Below, piece after piece: positions 34,208 to 44,237 of a DNA stretch of 64,000 nucleotides. The translations under genes and the position numbers were made by a program. The stretch spans positions 1 through 64,000 of the forward strand of contig NZ_FRDJ01000001.1 of the NCBI RefSeq assembly GCF_900143265.1. Direction: 5' to 3'. The notes under the pieces were generated by a model. It ran no database searches. It had not been told where the DNA came from and saw nothing but the letters and a program-made list of their open reading frames with translations. This stretch comes from Fervidobacterium gondwanense DSM 13020. GTDB taxonomy: Bacteria > Thermotogota > Thermotogae > Thermotogales > Fervidobacteriaceae. Position 1 is the first letter of the stretch. Every line of letters begins with the position of its first letter.

Positions 34208-34531
34208 TCACTCTTTCTTCCTCAACTTCACCGCAGTACCGTAAGCCAAAATCTCGGCAGCGCTCTGCATCACCGACGAAGAACCGAACCTCAGGCCGAT
34301 TACGGCATCCGCCCCGAGCCTTTCAGCCTCACTTATCATCCTTTTAAGCGCAATATTTCTGCTCTCTATTAACAAGTCAGTATAGCTCTTTATTTCCCCA
34401 CCCGCAAGTGTTTTAAATGCTGCGGCTATATCTTTCCCAACGTGTTTTGAATTGACTATGCTTCCTGTAACTATTCCCAAGGTCTCAACAATCTCATAGC
34501 CGGGCACAAAATCTGTCGTTACAACCATCAT
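34208..34531 (-). CDS. UPF0145 (YbjQ-like) protein
   Basis: 107 residues, the whole UPF0145/DUF74 fold: VVTTDFVPGYEIVETLGIV at the start, then SRNIALKRMISEAERLGADAVIGLRF (spanning about 60-85), then ILAYGTAVKL. The fold forms pentameric rings and has been called heavy-metal binding, but function is not established. It is the last gene of the GntR-ABC operon, 17 bp after the permease, so it may be coregulated. GGGAGG precedes ATG 34531. Confidence 0.87.
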   Translation of the reverse strand: MMVVTTDFVPGYEIVETLGIVTGSIVNSKHVGKDIAAAFKTLAGGEIKSYTDLLIESRNIALKRMISEAERLGADAVIGLRFGSSSVMQSAAEILAYGTAVKLRKKE

Positions 34532-34548
34532 TTTCTACGCCTCCCTTT

Positions 34549-35310
34549 TCAAATTTCCTTCTTATCGAATATAAGATATCCGAAGAAAATGAACACTGCA
34601 CTCAAGATAACTATTCCTATCGTGTACTTTATATCAACTTTGTCGTGGTTGAAAATGCTCATTCCAAGAGTGTAGCTGAACGTATTAAGGAATTTCAACG
34701 ACTTTATCAAACCAGCTGTCGTCGTCAAAGCAAGAAGCCCGAGCGAAGAGAGTAACGGTTTAACTTGGTCATTGAAAAGTACGGAAAAAATCACACTTAA
34801 AGTATACCATATCAACGCGCCGAAGATGTTATGAATTAGAAACTTTGGAACTACTGAGTATTCGTAAGACTTTTGTGCAATTGATGAAAAGATGGCAGGA
34901 AGAATCCCTCCTATCAATACAAGCAAGACTGTACCCACTAATCCCATAAACACCTTTGTTGAGTAAATCTCCTTTCTACTCCTTCTCACCAAAAGGAAAG
35001 CGATCGTTCCGTTTTCGTATTCACGAGCAAAGAGCGGAAATGCCATCAGTATGCCTATAATCGGAATGATCTGACCAAAATTCTTTCCGTACCATTGGGT
35101 GTTGATGTAGAAATTCCATTCTTTTAGCCTTTCAATCATAGAACCCGGCAGGAATTTTTCGACCTGCGGATTGCCCATATATCCTTCAAGCATCGAAACC
35201 GTGAATTTTTGGAAAGGTGCAAGTATGAAGAAAAGTCCGAGTATAACTATAAGAGTACCGAAGAACCTTACTTTCATATCGTTGAATTCTTTCCTAATCC
35301 CTTTAATCAT
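34549..35310 (-). CDS. ABC-2 type transporter permease
   Basis: About 253 residues, six hydrophobic segments (first at 18-36). The ABC-2 family feature PLFAREYENGTIAFLLVRRSRKEI lies between TM2 and TM3. It has no recognised substrate. It is the membrane partner of the ATPase gene just upstream (32 bp gap) and is regulated by the YtrA-type GntR. AAGGTGGTG precedes ATG 35310. Such operons often respond to cell-envelope antibiotics. Confidence 0.82.
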   Translation of the reverse strand: MIKGIRKEFNDMKVRFFGTLIVILGLFFILAPFQKFTVSMLEGYMGNPQVEKFLPGSMIERLKEWNFYINTQWYGKNFGQIIPIIGILMAFPLFAREYENGTIAFLLVRRSRKEIYSTKVFMGLVGTVLLVLIGGILPAIFSSIAQKSYEYSVVPKFLIHNIFGALIWYTLSVIFSVLFNDQVKPLLSSLGLLALTTTAGLIKSLKFLNTFSYTLGMSIFNHDKVDIKYTIGIVILSAVFIFFGYLIFDKKEI

Positions 35311-35342
35311 AGCCAAACACCACCTTACTTATTCTGCGCTCT

Positions 35343-36179
35343 CTACTCTTTACTCAAATTAATATCGTTAAGCACTAGAGCCTCAAAAATTGCCTCAAAA
35401 GTTACTGGTGAACATTCGAAATTATTCGCCAGAGCGTATTCTTTATTAACTATATAAATATCTTCACTCTCAGTAGATTTGTATCTATATCCACTGATGC
35501 CTTGGAATTCTGTACTTGAAGGTACGCTTATAGCACAGTATCTTTCCTTTATATCGTCGAGATACCCAACTTCGAGGATCTTTCCTCTGTTCATAATCGC
35601 AACTTTATCAGCGACTTTTTCAACCTCACCAAGTATGTGACTTGTGTAAAGCACGCTTGCCCCTGCAATAGGAATTTCCCTTATCATGTCGAGTACCTGA
35701 TTTCTCACTATCGGGTCGAGCCCCCAGGTTGGTTCATCGAAGATATAAAGCTCTGCTCTCTGTGAAAGAACTAACGCAAGGTACAGCTGAGTTGTCTGTC
35801 CGTTCGACAAGTTTGACACCTTCTCGTTGAGCGGAATTTGGAATTTATCGATATATGCACAGCATTTCTCTTTGTCGAACTCATCTGTCACATCTGCGGT
35901 GACTTCTATCATCTTCTTGACTGTATAGCTTCCATAGAGCTCTTTACCCTCAGGAACGTATGCAACGCTGCCTCGCAAGTTTATAGTCCCCTCGTCCTTT
36001 CTTCTAAGTCCAAGAATACACTTGATTGTCGTGGTCTTACCTGCACCGTTTGGACCAAGCAGTGCGAATATCTCGCCTTTTTCAACCTCAAAAGATATAC
36101 CATCAACTGCATGAATGTTTCCATAATACTTTTTCAAATTCTTGATCTCCAAGACATTCTTACTTTCTAACTTCTCCAT
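35343..36179 (-). CDS. ABC transporter ATP-binding protein
   Basis: About 278 residues. Walker A GPNGAGKTT (near 43), Q-loop region YVPEGKELYGSYTV, signature LSNGQ (G to N at the third position of LSGGQ), Walker B LYIFDEPTWGLDP near 150, and H-loop TSHILGEV. It pairs with the ABC-2 permease downstream. GAGAGG just before ATG 36179 sets the start, and the coding region overlaps the end of the GntR gene by 20 nt, so translation is coupled. Confidence 0.88.
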   Translation of the reverse strand: MEKLESKNVLEIKNLKKYYGNIHAVDGISFEVEKGEIFALLGPNGAGKTTTIKCILGLRRKDEGTINLRGSVAYVPEGKELYGSYTVKKMIEVTADVTDEFDKEKCCAYIDKFQIPLNEKVSNLSNGQTTQLYLALVLSQRAELYIFDEPTWGLDPIVRNQVLDMIREIPIAGASVLYTSHILGEVEKVADKVAIMNRGKILEVGYLDDIKERYCAISVPSSTEFQGISGYRYKSTESEDIYIVNKEYALANNFECSPVTFEAIFEALVLNDINLSKE

Positions 36180-36564
36180 CCTCTCCACCTTCCTTACTTT
36201 CCATAGAAACTTCGTACACAGTATTGAGAATATCAATTATCTCTTTCCTTGTGATTCCAATATCTTTGCATTTGTGGAGCATATTCTCAAGTTCTCTTAG
36301 TTTTTCCGATTTCAATTTCTCGCTGTGCACCCCAACGACGATGTATCCTTCACCTCGTTCCGGCTTTATAATCCCTTCTGCTTCAAGCTCTCTGTACGCA
36401 CGCGCTACGGTGTTCACATTAACACCTATATCTTTTGAGAGAACTCTTATCGAAGGCAGAAAATCGTTCTCTTTAAACTTCCCGCTCACTATTAGCTTTT
36501 TGATATTGTCTTTTATCTGGACATAAACTGGAACGTGTGAATGAAAATCAATAGCAAACCACAT
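36160..36564 (-). CDS. GntR-family regulator, YtrA subfamily
   Basis: 134 residues. The winged helix has the GntR pattern VYVQIKDNIKKLIVSGKFKENDFLPS (split by the first turn), IGVNVNTVARAYRELEAEGI and ERGEGYIVV. A short helical tail of about 50 residues replaces a large effector domain, typical of YtrA-type repressors. It heads the operon with the ATPase, permease and UPF0145 genes and likely represses it. The effector is unknown; in relatives it is linked to cell-wall antibiotic stress. Confidence 0.88.
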   Translation of the reverse strand: MWFAIDFHSHVPVYVQIKDNIKKLIVSGKFKENDFLPSIRVLSKDIGVNVNTVARAYRELEAEGIIKPERGEGYIVVGVHSEKLKSEKLRELENMLHKCKDIGITRKEIIDILNTVYEVSMESKEGGEDGEVRK

Positions 36565-36676
36565 CCATACCTCTCCTCTTCTTCGTATTCAAGTCGAAAG
36601 GGCTGTATCCTTTATCTACTGTAATATTGTACTATTACAGTTAACACTTGTCAATATCCTTAGTTAAAAAAATAAA

Positions 36677-36699
36677 AAGGGCAGATAAAATCTGCCCTT
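36677..36699 (-). terminator. Terminator of the FtsX-type permease gene
   Basis: Stem AAGGGCAGA (36677-36685) / TCTGCCCTT (36691-36699), 5-nt loop. In the minus direction it is followed by TTTATTTTTTTAAC. Nearly the same stem and tail recur at 51294-51319. Confidence 0.85.
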
Positions 36700-36743
36700 C
36701 CGAACAATTTTAAAAGAGTTCCTGTCTTAATTTCTTCTGGTGA

Positions 36744-39392
36744 TTAATCGAAAACTCGTAGTGCTTCTGAAGGTGGAATTTTCTGCGAGACATTTGCCGG
36801 TATCGATACGAATATCGTTGTTATAGCAAAAACACCCAAAAGCGTTGCGAGTACTTTCCAAACAGGAACTACGATTTTGAAAGACTGGAGCAGTGGTTCA
36901 ATGAATGCGGAGAAATCTCTTACCACAAACACGCTTGCCAATATCGCAACGACTGTTGCCATAGATACTATCGCCAGTGCTTCGTAAATGAACATCCTGT
37001 AGACCACGCTACCTTCTGCTCCAACCGCTTTAAGCATACCAATTTCTTTTTTTCTCGCATACACGTTCCTGAAGGTTATTATCGCCAAGCCTGCAAATCC
37101 CGCCACAAATCCGAGCTGGAAGAGTTGGAGTGAAAGGTTAACAAGGTTGTTTATCGACGCGTAAATCTTTTCTATTTCGCCGGTTATGTAGAACGCCCCA
37201 TCGAGTTTTCTCGTAACAAATTCTTGTGCTTCCAAGGCTTTCTTCGGATCCCTCACAACGCCAACATATCCGTTTATAGCTCCAAAAAATTTCTTGTTGC
37301 GCCATATGAGTACGCCATCCATGGGCAACAAAGCTTCTGTCGGATCGTATACATCTCTAATGAACAACGTTTCTACAGTTTTTGGCGAAATACCTGGTAG
37401 TACACCCTTAAGAACCATCGTTACTTCTTTTCCCGACTCTTTGACTATCTTATCAGAAAGGTACAACGATTTATCTGGAATGTTTTGTGCACTTTCTTTT
37501 CTAAGCTTTGCCATCAACTTCTCGTTTGGTAAAACAAGGTTTGCAAAAACCCGCTCGTCTGAGACTATAAACGTGTATTTCTCTTTCTTGTCTAAGAACG
37601 ATGCCTCAACAAGCTGTACAGGAACAAGATTCTCAAAATAAGCCGTGAAAGATGCATCGTTGAGATATTTATAAGACCCAAAGAATGTCTTTATCGGATT
37701 TTCGATTATTATGAAGTTGTAACCAAAAGCTCCTTCTTCCTTTTTCGAAGCGATGTATTCTGAAATGCTTGTTGGAACAATTGCGCTGATCAGAATGAGT
37801 ATAAGTGTGACGGAATATATGACAAACATCGTAAAATTCCTCATTTTGTGCCTGTCGATGTAGGATAAAGCAAGGACAACGGGTACACTTTTCATGCTCT
37901 CAAACAATCCTTTAATATATGGTATGAACGCAAAGATAGAATAAATACTTCCAGCAAGGATCAACCCGGCTCTCAAAAGCAGTTCTCGTGCACCACCTGT
38001 ACCCAGCAGTGGATAAACGCCTGCAAGTATAGAAACGCCATAGACGAACACAACAAGATTCGTCACCGATTTTCTCAGCAACAAAGGTAATAGAGCGAGA
38101 ATAACAAGCAGTGCATAAGAATAAGATATCCTTGATGTCAATCCGAGTATAATCAGTATCCCAATTATGAATAAAACTGTCTTGAATGTTATTCTCTTTC
38201 CTTTCTGTAACTTCGAACTCACATCTTCCTGACTTCTTCCAGTGTACAAGACCGATGCAGACGTCCTTGCAAAGTCCAAACTCCTGTAGATAAGGATAAT
38301 CACCGGCACTATCATAGCGATAATTATCCCGATGATTATACTCCTGAAACTTATATCGAACGGTATCCTATCTTGCACAAATGCGAATAAGTCGTCTTCA
38401 CGTCTGAAGCTGTTTATCTTATAAAGCAGATACCTGCCGAAGAATATCCCGGCGCCAGCACCTACTATTTCAGACGAGATTAAATACATAAATCCTTCTA
38501 TGAAAAGTACGGAGAACATCTGTAAAGAGTTGTATCCGAGAGCTCTGAGAACACCAAGCGTGCGCTTTCGTTCCTCAACGATGATACCGAAGAAGGAAGA
38601 AACGAATAGGAAGCTTGATATAACGGTGAATCCGGAAAAACCAATAAACAAGTAACCTATTATCTTATTCAGCGGTGAAGTAAAAAGTCTGTATTTGCCT
38701 GCTACTACGCGCACACTACCTTCTTTTGCCAGTTTTTGTGCAAATTCTGCGTGTTTCTCAACAGGCAAATTAGATGCTATAAAAATAGCGTTCGCCTCTT
38801 TAAGCGGGTAAACACCGTATTCTTCGAACATACTTTCCGGAAGGAAGATAGTACCGTTTGCAGACGCTGTCTCACCGCGGAAATTCAGTAATCCTGTGCC
38901 GAGTGCTTGAATCTTCACTTTGAACGTTGTCTTTGCAGTTATTATCTCTATCTCTTCGCCAACATCAATTCCAAAACTCTTCGCTGTGTCAGAACTGATT
39001 GTAATTCCATCTATCCTCTTGCCAATGAATTTTTCAAGCTCATCCGTTGTTGCTATCGCAAATAAATCAACATATTTACCGTTTATCTTTGCGGTTACCG
39101 AGGCAAGTTTAACAGCTACAAATTTCTTGATCTCGGGATAATTCTTGAGAAATTCAGTAACTCGCTCCAAATCGAGAGCCTTAGGCAAGAAGATCGTATC
39201 CGCCTTGTCTTTCAGTATGAAATCAACCTCACCGAAGTTCTTGTTTATCTTCTCTTCCAAATAGCTACTGACCGAGTCATTCAAAGAAAGGCCACCGACT
39301 AAGAGCATGGTGGCCACCATCGTTCCAAGAATTGCCAATAATCCTATTTTCCAATGTTTAACAAAATTTCTAAAAGAGATTGTCCATATCAT
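36744..39392 (-). CDS. FtsX-type ABC permease, two-domain
   Basis: About 882 residues. TM1 at 18-38 precedes an extracellular MacB-like domain (40-230). A first FtsX block (about 245-390, EERKRTLGVLRALGY) follows, then several extra helices (400-520). A second extracellular domain comes next, and the last FtsX block has ARKKEIGMLKAVGAEGS near 785. This is the layout of large LolC/MacB-like permeases that move lipids or peptides or work mechanically. No ATPase gene sits beside it. GAGGA before ATG 39392 is preferred over GTG 39410, which is 17 bp after the rpoD stop. Confidence 0.83.
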   Translation of the reverse strand: MIWTISFRNFVKHWKIGLLAILGTMVATMLLVGGLSLNDSVSSYLEEKINKNFGEVDFILKDKADTIFLPKALDLERVTEFLKNYPEIKKFVAVKLASVTAKINGKYVDLFAIATTDELEKFIGKRIDGITISSDTAKSFGIDVGEEIEIITAKTTFKVKIQALGTGLLNFRGETASANGTIFLPESMFEEYGVYPLKEANAIFIASNLPVEKHAEFAQKLAKEGSVRVVAGKYRLFTSPLNKIIGYLFIGFSGFTVISSFLFVSSFFGIIVEERKRTLGVLRALGYNSLQMFSVLFIEGFMYLISSEIVGAGAGIFFGRYLLYKINSFRREDDLFAFVQDRIPFDISFRSIIIGIIIAMIVPVIILIYRSLDFARTSASVLYTGRSQEDVSSKLQKGKRITFKTVLFIIGILIILGLTSRISYSYALLVILALLPLLLRKSVTNLVVFVYGVSILAGVYPLLGTGGARELLLRAGLILAGSIYSIFAFIPYIKGLFESMKSVPVVLALSYIDRHKMRNFTMFVIYSVTLILILISAIVPTSISEYIASKKEEGAFGYNFIIIENPIKTFFGSYKYLNDASFTAYFENLVPVQLVEASFLDKKEKYTFIVSDERVFANLVLPNEKLMAKLRKESAQNIPDKSLYLSDKIVKESGKEVTMVLKGVLPGISPKTVETLFIRDVYDPTEALLPMDGVLIWRNKKFFGAINGYVGVVRDPKKALEAQEFVTRKLDGAFYITGEIEKIYASINNLVNLSLQLFQLGFVAGFAGLAIITFRNVYARKKEIGMLKAVGAEGSVVYRMFIYEALAIVSMATVVAILASVFVVRDFSAFIEPLLQSFKIVVPVWKVLATLLGVFAITTIFVSIPANVSQKIPPSEALRVFD

Positions 39393-39426
39393 ATTTTCAG
39401 TCCTCTTCACGCTATCAAATTCTTTC

Positions 39427-40545
39427 TCAATCTTCTTCCGTAAGTTTCTGCAACAACCTCAAGTACCTGCTTCTTGATGGATGTCTCAGTTTTCTCAACG
39501 CCTTAACCTCTATCTGCCTGATTCTCTCGCGCGTAACGCCGAAGTACTGACCGACTTCTTCCAACGTTTTCGACTTACCATCCAAAAGTCCGTATCTCAT
39601 CTTTATTACCATTTTTTCCCTATCGTTGAGGGTTTCGAGCAGTTTGCTAATTTCTTCGTTCATCAACGTTCTGATTGCCTCTTTTTTTGGCGATGCGATG
39701 CTTTCGTCAGCTACGAAATCCGCCATCGAAGAATCGTCTTCTTCACCAACTGGTGTTTCCAATGATAAAGTCTCCGGTGTTGCCTGCAATATCTCTTCTA
39801 TCTTCTCGACAGGTTTTCCAACCTGTTCAGCTAAGTATTCGATAGGTGGTTCTTCACCATGTTCTTGCATGTACTCTCTTTTTATCTTCTGTATCTTGTT
39901 GATCGTTTCAACCATGTGGACTGGCACCCTGATCGTCCTTGCTTGGTCTGCGATAGCTCTTGTGATAGCTTGTCTTATCCACCAAGTAGCATACGTAGAG
40001 AACTTGTAACCCTTCGACCAATCGAACTTTTCAACGGCCTTTATCAATCCCAAGCTACCTTCTTGAATGAGATCTAAGAACGAAAGCCCCTTACCGAGGT
40101 ATCTCTTCGCCATGCTGACAACCAATCTTAAGTTCGAAATGATGAGCTCTTCTTTCGCCCTCTTATCGCCTTTTTGAGCTCTTTGTGCGAGCTTTCTTTC
40201 CTCAGACGGTGTTAACAATCTGATCTTTCCTATATCTCTCAAGTACATTTTGATCAAATCTTTTGGCTCGGTGCTATCGAATATCTCAGGTCCTTCGCTC
40301 AGATAAGCCTTAACCTCTTCTTCGATATTAGAAAAATCGCTCGTATCGCGAATTTCAATCCTATTCTTTTCAAGCGTTTCATAAACAACGTCTAAGACAT
40401 TGCTTTCGGTCATATCTAGTTCCCCCGGTGGGAACGTGCGGTCGATATCATCGTAAGTTATATAACCCTTCCTCTTCCCAAGCTCCACCAATTTCTCGAG
40501 CTTCTTTTGAAGTTCCAAATCATCCTTAGAGAGAGTTTTAGACAC
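39427..40545 (-). CDS. rpoD: Primary RNA polymerase sigma factor RpoD
   Basis: About 372 residues. Short region 1.1-like start, region 1.2 ([21 protein letters not shown]), region 2 with the -10 recognition helix ([20 protein letters not shown]), region 3, and region 4 HTH ([29 protein letters not shown]). This is the housekeeping sigma factor; it lacks the large non-conserved insert of E. coli sigma 70. AGGAGG with 8-nt spacing selects GTG 40545; GTG 40554 overlaps the ribosome binding site. It lies 16 bp after dnaG, the classic dnaG-rpoD pairing. Confidence 0.95.
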   Translation of the reverse strand: MSKTLSKDDLELQKKLEKLVELGKRKGYITYDDIDRTFPPGELDMTESNVLDVVYETLEKNRIEIRDTSDFSNIEEEVKAYLSEGPEIFDSTEPKDLIKMYLRDIGKIRLLTPSEERKLAQRAQKGDKRAKEELIISNLRLVVSMAKRYLGKGLSFLDLIQEGSLGLIKAVEKFDWSKGYKFSTYATWWIRQAITRAIADQARTIRVPVHMVETINKIQKIKREYMQEHGEEPPIEYLAEQVGKPVEKIEEILQATPETLSLETPVGEEDDSSMADFVADESIASPKKEAIRTLMNEEISKLLETLNDREKMVIKMRYGLLDGKSKTLEEVGQYFGVTRERIRQIEVKALRKLRHPSRSRYLRLLQKLTEED

Positions 40546-40561
40546 CAAAAACACCTCCTCT

Positions 40562-42286
40562 TTATTTTGAGGACCTTTTCAATTTCTGCACTTGTTTGAC
40601 TAATTCCATCCTTGCTTTCAAAAGCACCCTTTTCTCATCTTCACTCTTAGATGCAGAGATGAGATTGTCTATTTCTGCTATTCTCTTTTCAAGACGTTTC
40701 TCCTCTAAATTCCTCTTTATGTACTCCAAAACTTTATCATCAACTTCTATTTCGATCTTTTCAAATGCATCTTTGACAAAAGCTACCATATCTTTAGACA
40801 GTCCATCTAAAGAAACGTTCAAATCTTTTGCGATTAAAAAGAATTCTCTCGCTTTTCCTTCAAGTATGTCCGGCGAAAAATCAATCTGTTTGAAGAGCTC
40901 TGGGTAGTTGAAATATATGTAAACAAGATAATCTTCGGTTGTCGGTAGTTTCTTAGTTGATTTTCGTTCATTGAAGTGAGTTTGTTTATCGTATCGCGTT
41001 CCGACTTGAACACTTCTTTGAACATTCTGCTGTCCGCTTTTGCCTGATGATTCATTTCTAAGTATATCTTTAATTTGCTCACTTCTCATCCCCGAGACGT
41101 TCGAAATTTGTTCATAGAATGTTTCTAAACTCTTTGGGTTGTTAGAGAACAATTTCTCCCAGCTCTTCAGCGATTTAAAAAAGAGGTTGAATCCGCTTGG
41201 GTTCTTCAAATCGAATTGCTTGGATAGGCTTTGGACAACGAAAGTCTCAGAATTTATCGCACTTTCCAACACACTAACAAGCCCAGACGTTCCGAATTTT
41301 GAATACGTTTCGTCAGCATCTTTTGCATCTTTGAACTGCGCAACAGCAACGTTGAATCCTTCTGGAATCAGCATCTCTATGCTTCTAAACGCCGCCTTTA
41401 TACCTGCACTATCGGAATCAAACGCGAGCACGATGTTTGTCGTGTGACGCTTGATTTTGAACATGTGTGAGCGCGTAAGAGCTGTCCCAAGCGTAGCTAC
41501 AACGTTCTTTATACCTGCTCTGTGGAATGCGAGTGCATCGAAATACCCTTCACATATCACTGCGTAGTCCACTTCTTTGATGTGCTCCTTCGCATAGTTG
41601 TACATGAAGAATGTTGTGGATTTTTTGAAAACGAGCGTATCTTGCGAATTGAGATACTTCGGCACGCCTTCTCCTATCAACCTTCCACCGAATGCTATTA
41701 CTCGTCCGTAATCGTCCTTTATTGGTATTATTATTCTTCCAGCGAACGGGTCAGTGCCGTAGAATCCGAACTTTTCGAGCTCTTCTTTTGAAATGCCAAG
41801 GCGTTGGGCAATAGATTGTGGAAGTTTAGAATTAGCTGGAGAAAAACCGAATTCGTATAGCAAAATCTCCCTGAGTGAGAAACCTCGATTTTTCAAATAA
41901 TCGAGTGCTATCTGGCTTTTATTCAATTCAGACTTGTAAAGCTCGTGTAGAGATTTATAAAAATTGTAGTACTTATTTCTTTCCTCATCTTCCTCGGTGA
42001 AAGAAACGGCTATACCTACTCGCTCGCCAAGTTTTCTGATGGCCTCTACGTATGAGATATTCTCAATCTCCTGGACGAATTTTATCACATCGCCTGACGC
42101 TCCACACCCGAAGCAGTGATATATCTTTTTCGCAGGGCTTACGTAAAAAGACGGGGAAGTTTCGATATGGAACGGGCACAGACCACGATAATTCGAACCT
42201 ACTTTTTGTAGGCTCACATATTCTGAAATGACATCAACAATGTCATTTTTATCTCTAATCTTTTCGACAGTATCCTTTGGGATCAT
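40562..42286 (-). CDS. dnaG: DNA primase
   Basis: About 574 residues. N-terminal zinc finger C37-x2-H40 ... C58-x2-C61, then the catalytic TOPRIM core with [17 protein letters not shown] (near 245) and [14 protein letters not shown] (near 290), and a C-terminal helicase-binding domain. It synthesises RNA primers at the replication fork. GGGAG 8 nt before ATG 42286 decides the start. It is transcribed with rpoD. Confidence 0.95.
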   Translation of the reverse strand: MIPKDTVEKIRDKNDIVDVISEYVSLQKVGSNYRGLCPFHIETSPSFYVSPAKKIYHCFGCGASGDVIKFVQEIENISYVEAIRKLGERVGIAVSFTEEDEERNKYYNFYKSLHELYKSELNKSQIALDYLKNRGFSLREILLYEFGFSPANSKLPQSIAQRLGISKEELEKFGFYGTDPFAGRIIIPIKDDYGRVIAFGGRLIGEGVPKYLNSQDTLVFKKSTTFFMYNYAKEHIKEVDYAVICEGYFDALAFHRAGIKNVVATLGTALTRSHMFKIKRHTTNIVLAFDSDSAGIKAAFRSIEMLIPEGFNVAVAQFKDAKDADETYSKFGTSGLVSVLESAINSETFVVQSLSKQFDLKNPSGFNLFFKSLKSWEKLFSNNPKSLETFYEQISNVSGMRSEQIKDILRNESSGKSGQQNVQRSVQVGTRYDKQTHFNERKSTKKLPTTEDYLVYIYFNYPELFKQIDFSPDILEGKAREFFLIAKDLNVSLDGLSKDMVAFVKDAFEKIEIEVDDKVLEYIKRNLEEKRLEKRIAEIDNLISASKSEDEKRVLLKARMELVKQVQKLKRSSK

Positions 42287-42440
42287 GCATATTACTCCCA
42301 ACACCTCATCTTCGCTGTCTCATCTTAGATGAGGTTTAATTTAAACAAAAGAGTGGGATTAAGACATGTACTTGGACTGAATTGTTGAACTCTGAGGTGA
42401 GGAGGTTGATATCTTAAAGTAACAATGAAAGATAATAAAA

Positions 42441-42470
42441 GGTAGCAGATGGAAACGACCATCCGCCACC
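42441..42470 (-). terminator. Terminator after rpsI
   Basis: The 12-bp arms 42441-42452 and 42459-42470 pair fully when G-U pairs are allowed in the minus-strand RNA, around a 6-nt loop. TTTTATTATC follows in the minus direction. Confidence 0.75.
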
Positions 42471-42498
42471 TCGCGTTTGGATAATATTTGAAGACAGA

Positions 42499-42897
42499 TT
42501 AACGTTTGGAGAATTGTGGTGCCCTTCTTGCTTTCTTAAGACCGTATTTCTTCCTTTCGACCATTCTTGGGTCTCTTGTGAGGAATCCTTTGTCTCTGAG
42601 AGTCTTCCTGAGGTCTGGGTTAAACGCGACGAGCGCTCTTGCCAAACCCAACCTAACTGCTCCTGCTTGTCCGTTCTTTCCACCACCCTCGACTCTGATC
42701 TGAACATCGAATGAACCTTCGAGACCAGTTACTTTGAGTGGTTCAATTGCATGCATTGTCCAAACTTTATTCTCAAAGTACTCATTGAAATCGTTGTAAA
42801 CTTTGTCGTTTATCTCTATCTTTCCTGAGCCAGGTCTAAGGTAAACTCTGGCAGTTGACGTCTTTCTTCTACCTGTTCCCATGTAAATCTCTGCCAT
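42499..42897 (-). CDS. rpsI: 30S ribosomal protein S9
   Basis: 132 residues, full length. Start [15 protein letters not shown], core [19 protein letters not shown] (near 73-91), and the basic C-terminus ending FSKR whose last Arg reaches the P-site tRNA. GGGAGGG precedes ATG 42897. It is cotranscribed after rplM with a 15-bp gap, the usual bacterial order. Confidence 0.97.
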   Translation of the reverse strand: MAEIYMGTGRRKTSTARVYLRPGSGKIEINDKVYNDFNEYFENKVWTMHAIEPLKVTGLEGSFDVQIRVEGGGKNGQAGAVRLGLARALVAFNPDLRKTLRDKGFLTRDPRMVERKKYGLKKARRAPQFSKR

Positions 42898-42912
42898 TTA
42901 TTTCCCTCCCCA

Positions 42913-43356
42913 TTAGAGAAGTTCTACCTTCTCAGGTTTTTGTGCTTCGTGTGGATGGTTCTCTCCAGCGTAAACTTTCAATCTCTTGAATTGGTGCGTA
43001 CCAACTACCGTTTTTGGAAGCATTCTCTTAACTGCAAGTTCAATAACTCTTTCTGGGTGTTTCTCAAGAAGTTGCCTTGCAGTCTGTGCCTTCAAACCAC
43101 CTGGGTAACCTGAGTGGTGATAGTAAACCTTTTGATTGACTTTCTTACCTGTTAATTTAACCTTATCTGCGTTTATAACAACAACGTAATTGCCGTTGTC
43201 GAGATGAGGTGCCCATGTTGGTTCATTTTTCCCTTGGAGTAAGAGAGCAATCCTTGTCGCAAGCCTTCCAAGAGGCTTGTCTGCCGCGTCAACAAGGTAC
43301 CATTTTCTCTCTACTTTTGGAAAAGCGGTTTTTTGTATAGGTAATGGCCTTGCCAT
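42913..43356 (-). CDS. rplM: 50S ribosomal protein L13
   Basis: 147 residues. Typical motifs are [19 protein letters not shown] (residues 19-37), [27 protein letters not shown] and AVKRMLPK. An early assembly protein of the large subunit. GGGAGG precedes ATG 43356, and it forms the rplM-rpsI pair. Confidence 0.97.
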   Translation of the reverse strand: MARPLPIQKTAFPKVERKWYLVDAADKPLGRLATRIALLLQGKNEPTWAPHLDNGNYVVVINADKVKLTGKKVNQKVYYHHSGYPGGLKAQTARQLLEKHPERVIELAVKRMLPKTVVGTHQFKRLKVYAGENHPHEAQKPEKVELL

Positions 43357-43395
43357 TTTCTTTCCTCCCTTCGCTTCTTTACTTATTCAATTCTA

Positions 43396-43917
43396 TCAAT
43401 TTTCGAATATCTTCGATATTCTCTCTCTTATTAACCCATTTACAACTGAATCGATCGAGAATTTGATTGCATTAAATCCAGCTATGTATGGTAAAAGTTT
43501 CACCGTTTCGCTCATCGGAATCTTCCAGTATAGCGGAACGACAAGCATGTTGAGGACCGTCATGATTCCAGTTACCGATAAGACTCCGACAACGTAACCC
43601 ATGATCTCAAATACCCTATTTTTGCGTATTTTATAAATATATACAGCTGGAAGTAAAAAAGAAACGCCTGCTGCAAAGTTCATCGCTATTCCAACTATGT
43701 CGCCCGATTTTAGCAAGTAAAAGAGCAAATCTTTTATTAACAAAACGAGTATACCATCAAGTGGACCAAATATAAAACCAGAGAGTAGTGGAAGTATATC
43801 GCTTGGATCGAATTTTAAGAAATTTGCTGCCGGGAAAATTGGGAATTCTAAGAACATCAAGCCCGTTGCGAGTGCTGACATTATTCCGATCGTTGCTATC
43901 CTTGTTGCTTTTTTCAT
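43396..43917 (-). CDS. ECF transporter S component, RibU-like (riboflavin)
   Basis: About 173 residues, six membrane helices, with the N-terminal basic MKKATRIATIGIMSALATG and the RibU-like signature FLKFDPSDILPLLSGF near residues 37-52. S components bind a vitamin and join a shared ECF module (EcfAA'T), which is not in this window. Riboflavin is the likely substrate from the motif. No FMN riboswitch fits in the 50-bp gap upstream. AAGGGGGTG precedes ATG 43917. It sits after rpmA. Confidence 0.78.
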   Translation of the reverse strand: MKKATRIATIGIMSALATGLMFLEFPIFPAANFLKFDPSDILPLLSGFIFGPLDGILVLLIKDLLFYLLKSGDIVGIAMNFAAGVSFLLPAVYIYKIRKNRVFEIMGYVVGVLSVTGIMTVLNMLVVPLYWKIPMSETVKLLPYIAGFNAIKFSIDSVVNGLIRERISKIFEN

Positions 43918-43967
43918 AGCTACACCCCCTTGGTCCACTTTCGATACCCATTAGAGATCCTCAAAGG

Positions 43968-44237
43968 TTACTCCTCAACGACTGTAACGTATCTTCTGTT
44001 GTTCTTTGCTACTATTTTGACTACACCATCTTTAAGAGCAAAGAGTGTGAAGTCTCTACCCATTCCAACGTTTTGACCAGGCCAGAACTTTGTACCCCTC
44101 TGTCTGAGAATTATATTTCCAGCTACTACTTGCTGTCCATCGTACTTCTTGAATCCCAAGTACTTTGGATTGCTGTCTCTTCCGTTTCTTCCTGCGCCGC
44201 TTGCCTTTGCAAACAATTGTATATTAATGCGCATCAT
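43968..44237 (-). CDS. rpmA: 50S ribosomal protein L27 with cleavable N-terminus
   Basis: 89 residues. The start [19 protein letters not shown] carries the extension (INIQLFA) that Firmicutes, Fusobacteria and Thermotogota-type L27 proteins must lose before the tail can reach the peptidyl transferase centre. The body has [17 protein letters not shown] and [15 protein letters not shown]. The protease that does this, Prp, is encoded immediately upstream, overlapping by 14 nt. Either ATG (44237 or 44234) behind GGAGGTG could be the start. Confidence 0.96.
   Translation of the reverse strand: MMRINIQLFAKASGAGRNGRDSNPKYLGFKKYDGQQVVAGNIILRQRGTKFWPGQNVGMGRDFTLFALKDGVVKIVAKNNRRYVTVVEE

Noticed and set aside
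42318-42332. Palindrome CTCATCTTAGATGAG before dnaG
   Set aside because: Could be an operator, but it has no match elsewhere in the window and no clear promoter next to it, so it is not listed as a site.
43918-43967. Possible FMN riboswitch before the RibU-like gene
   Set aside because: Only 50 nt are available after rpmA, too short, and no FMN-aptamer motifs are seen.
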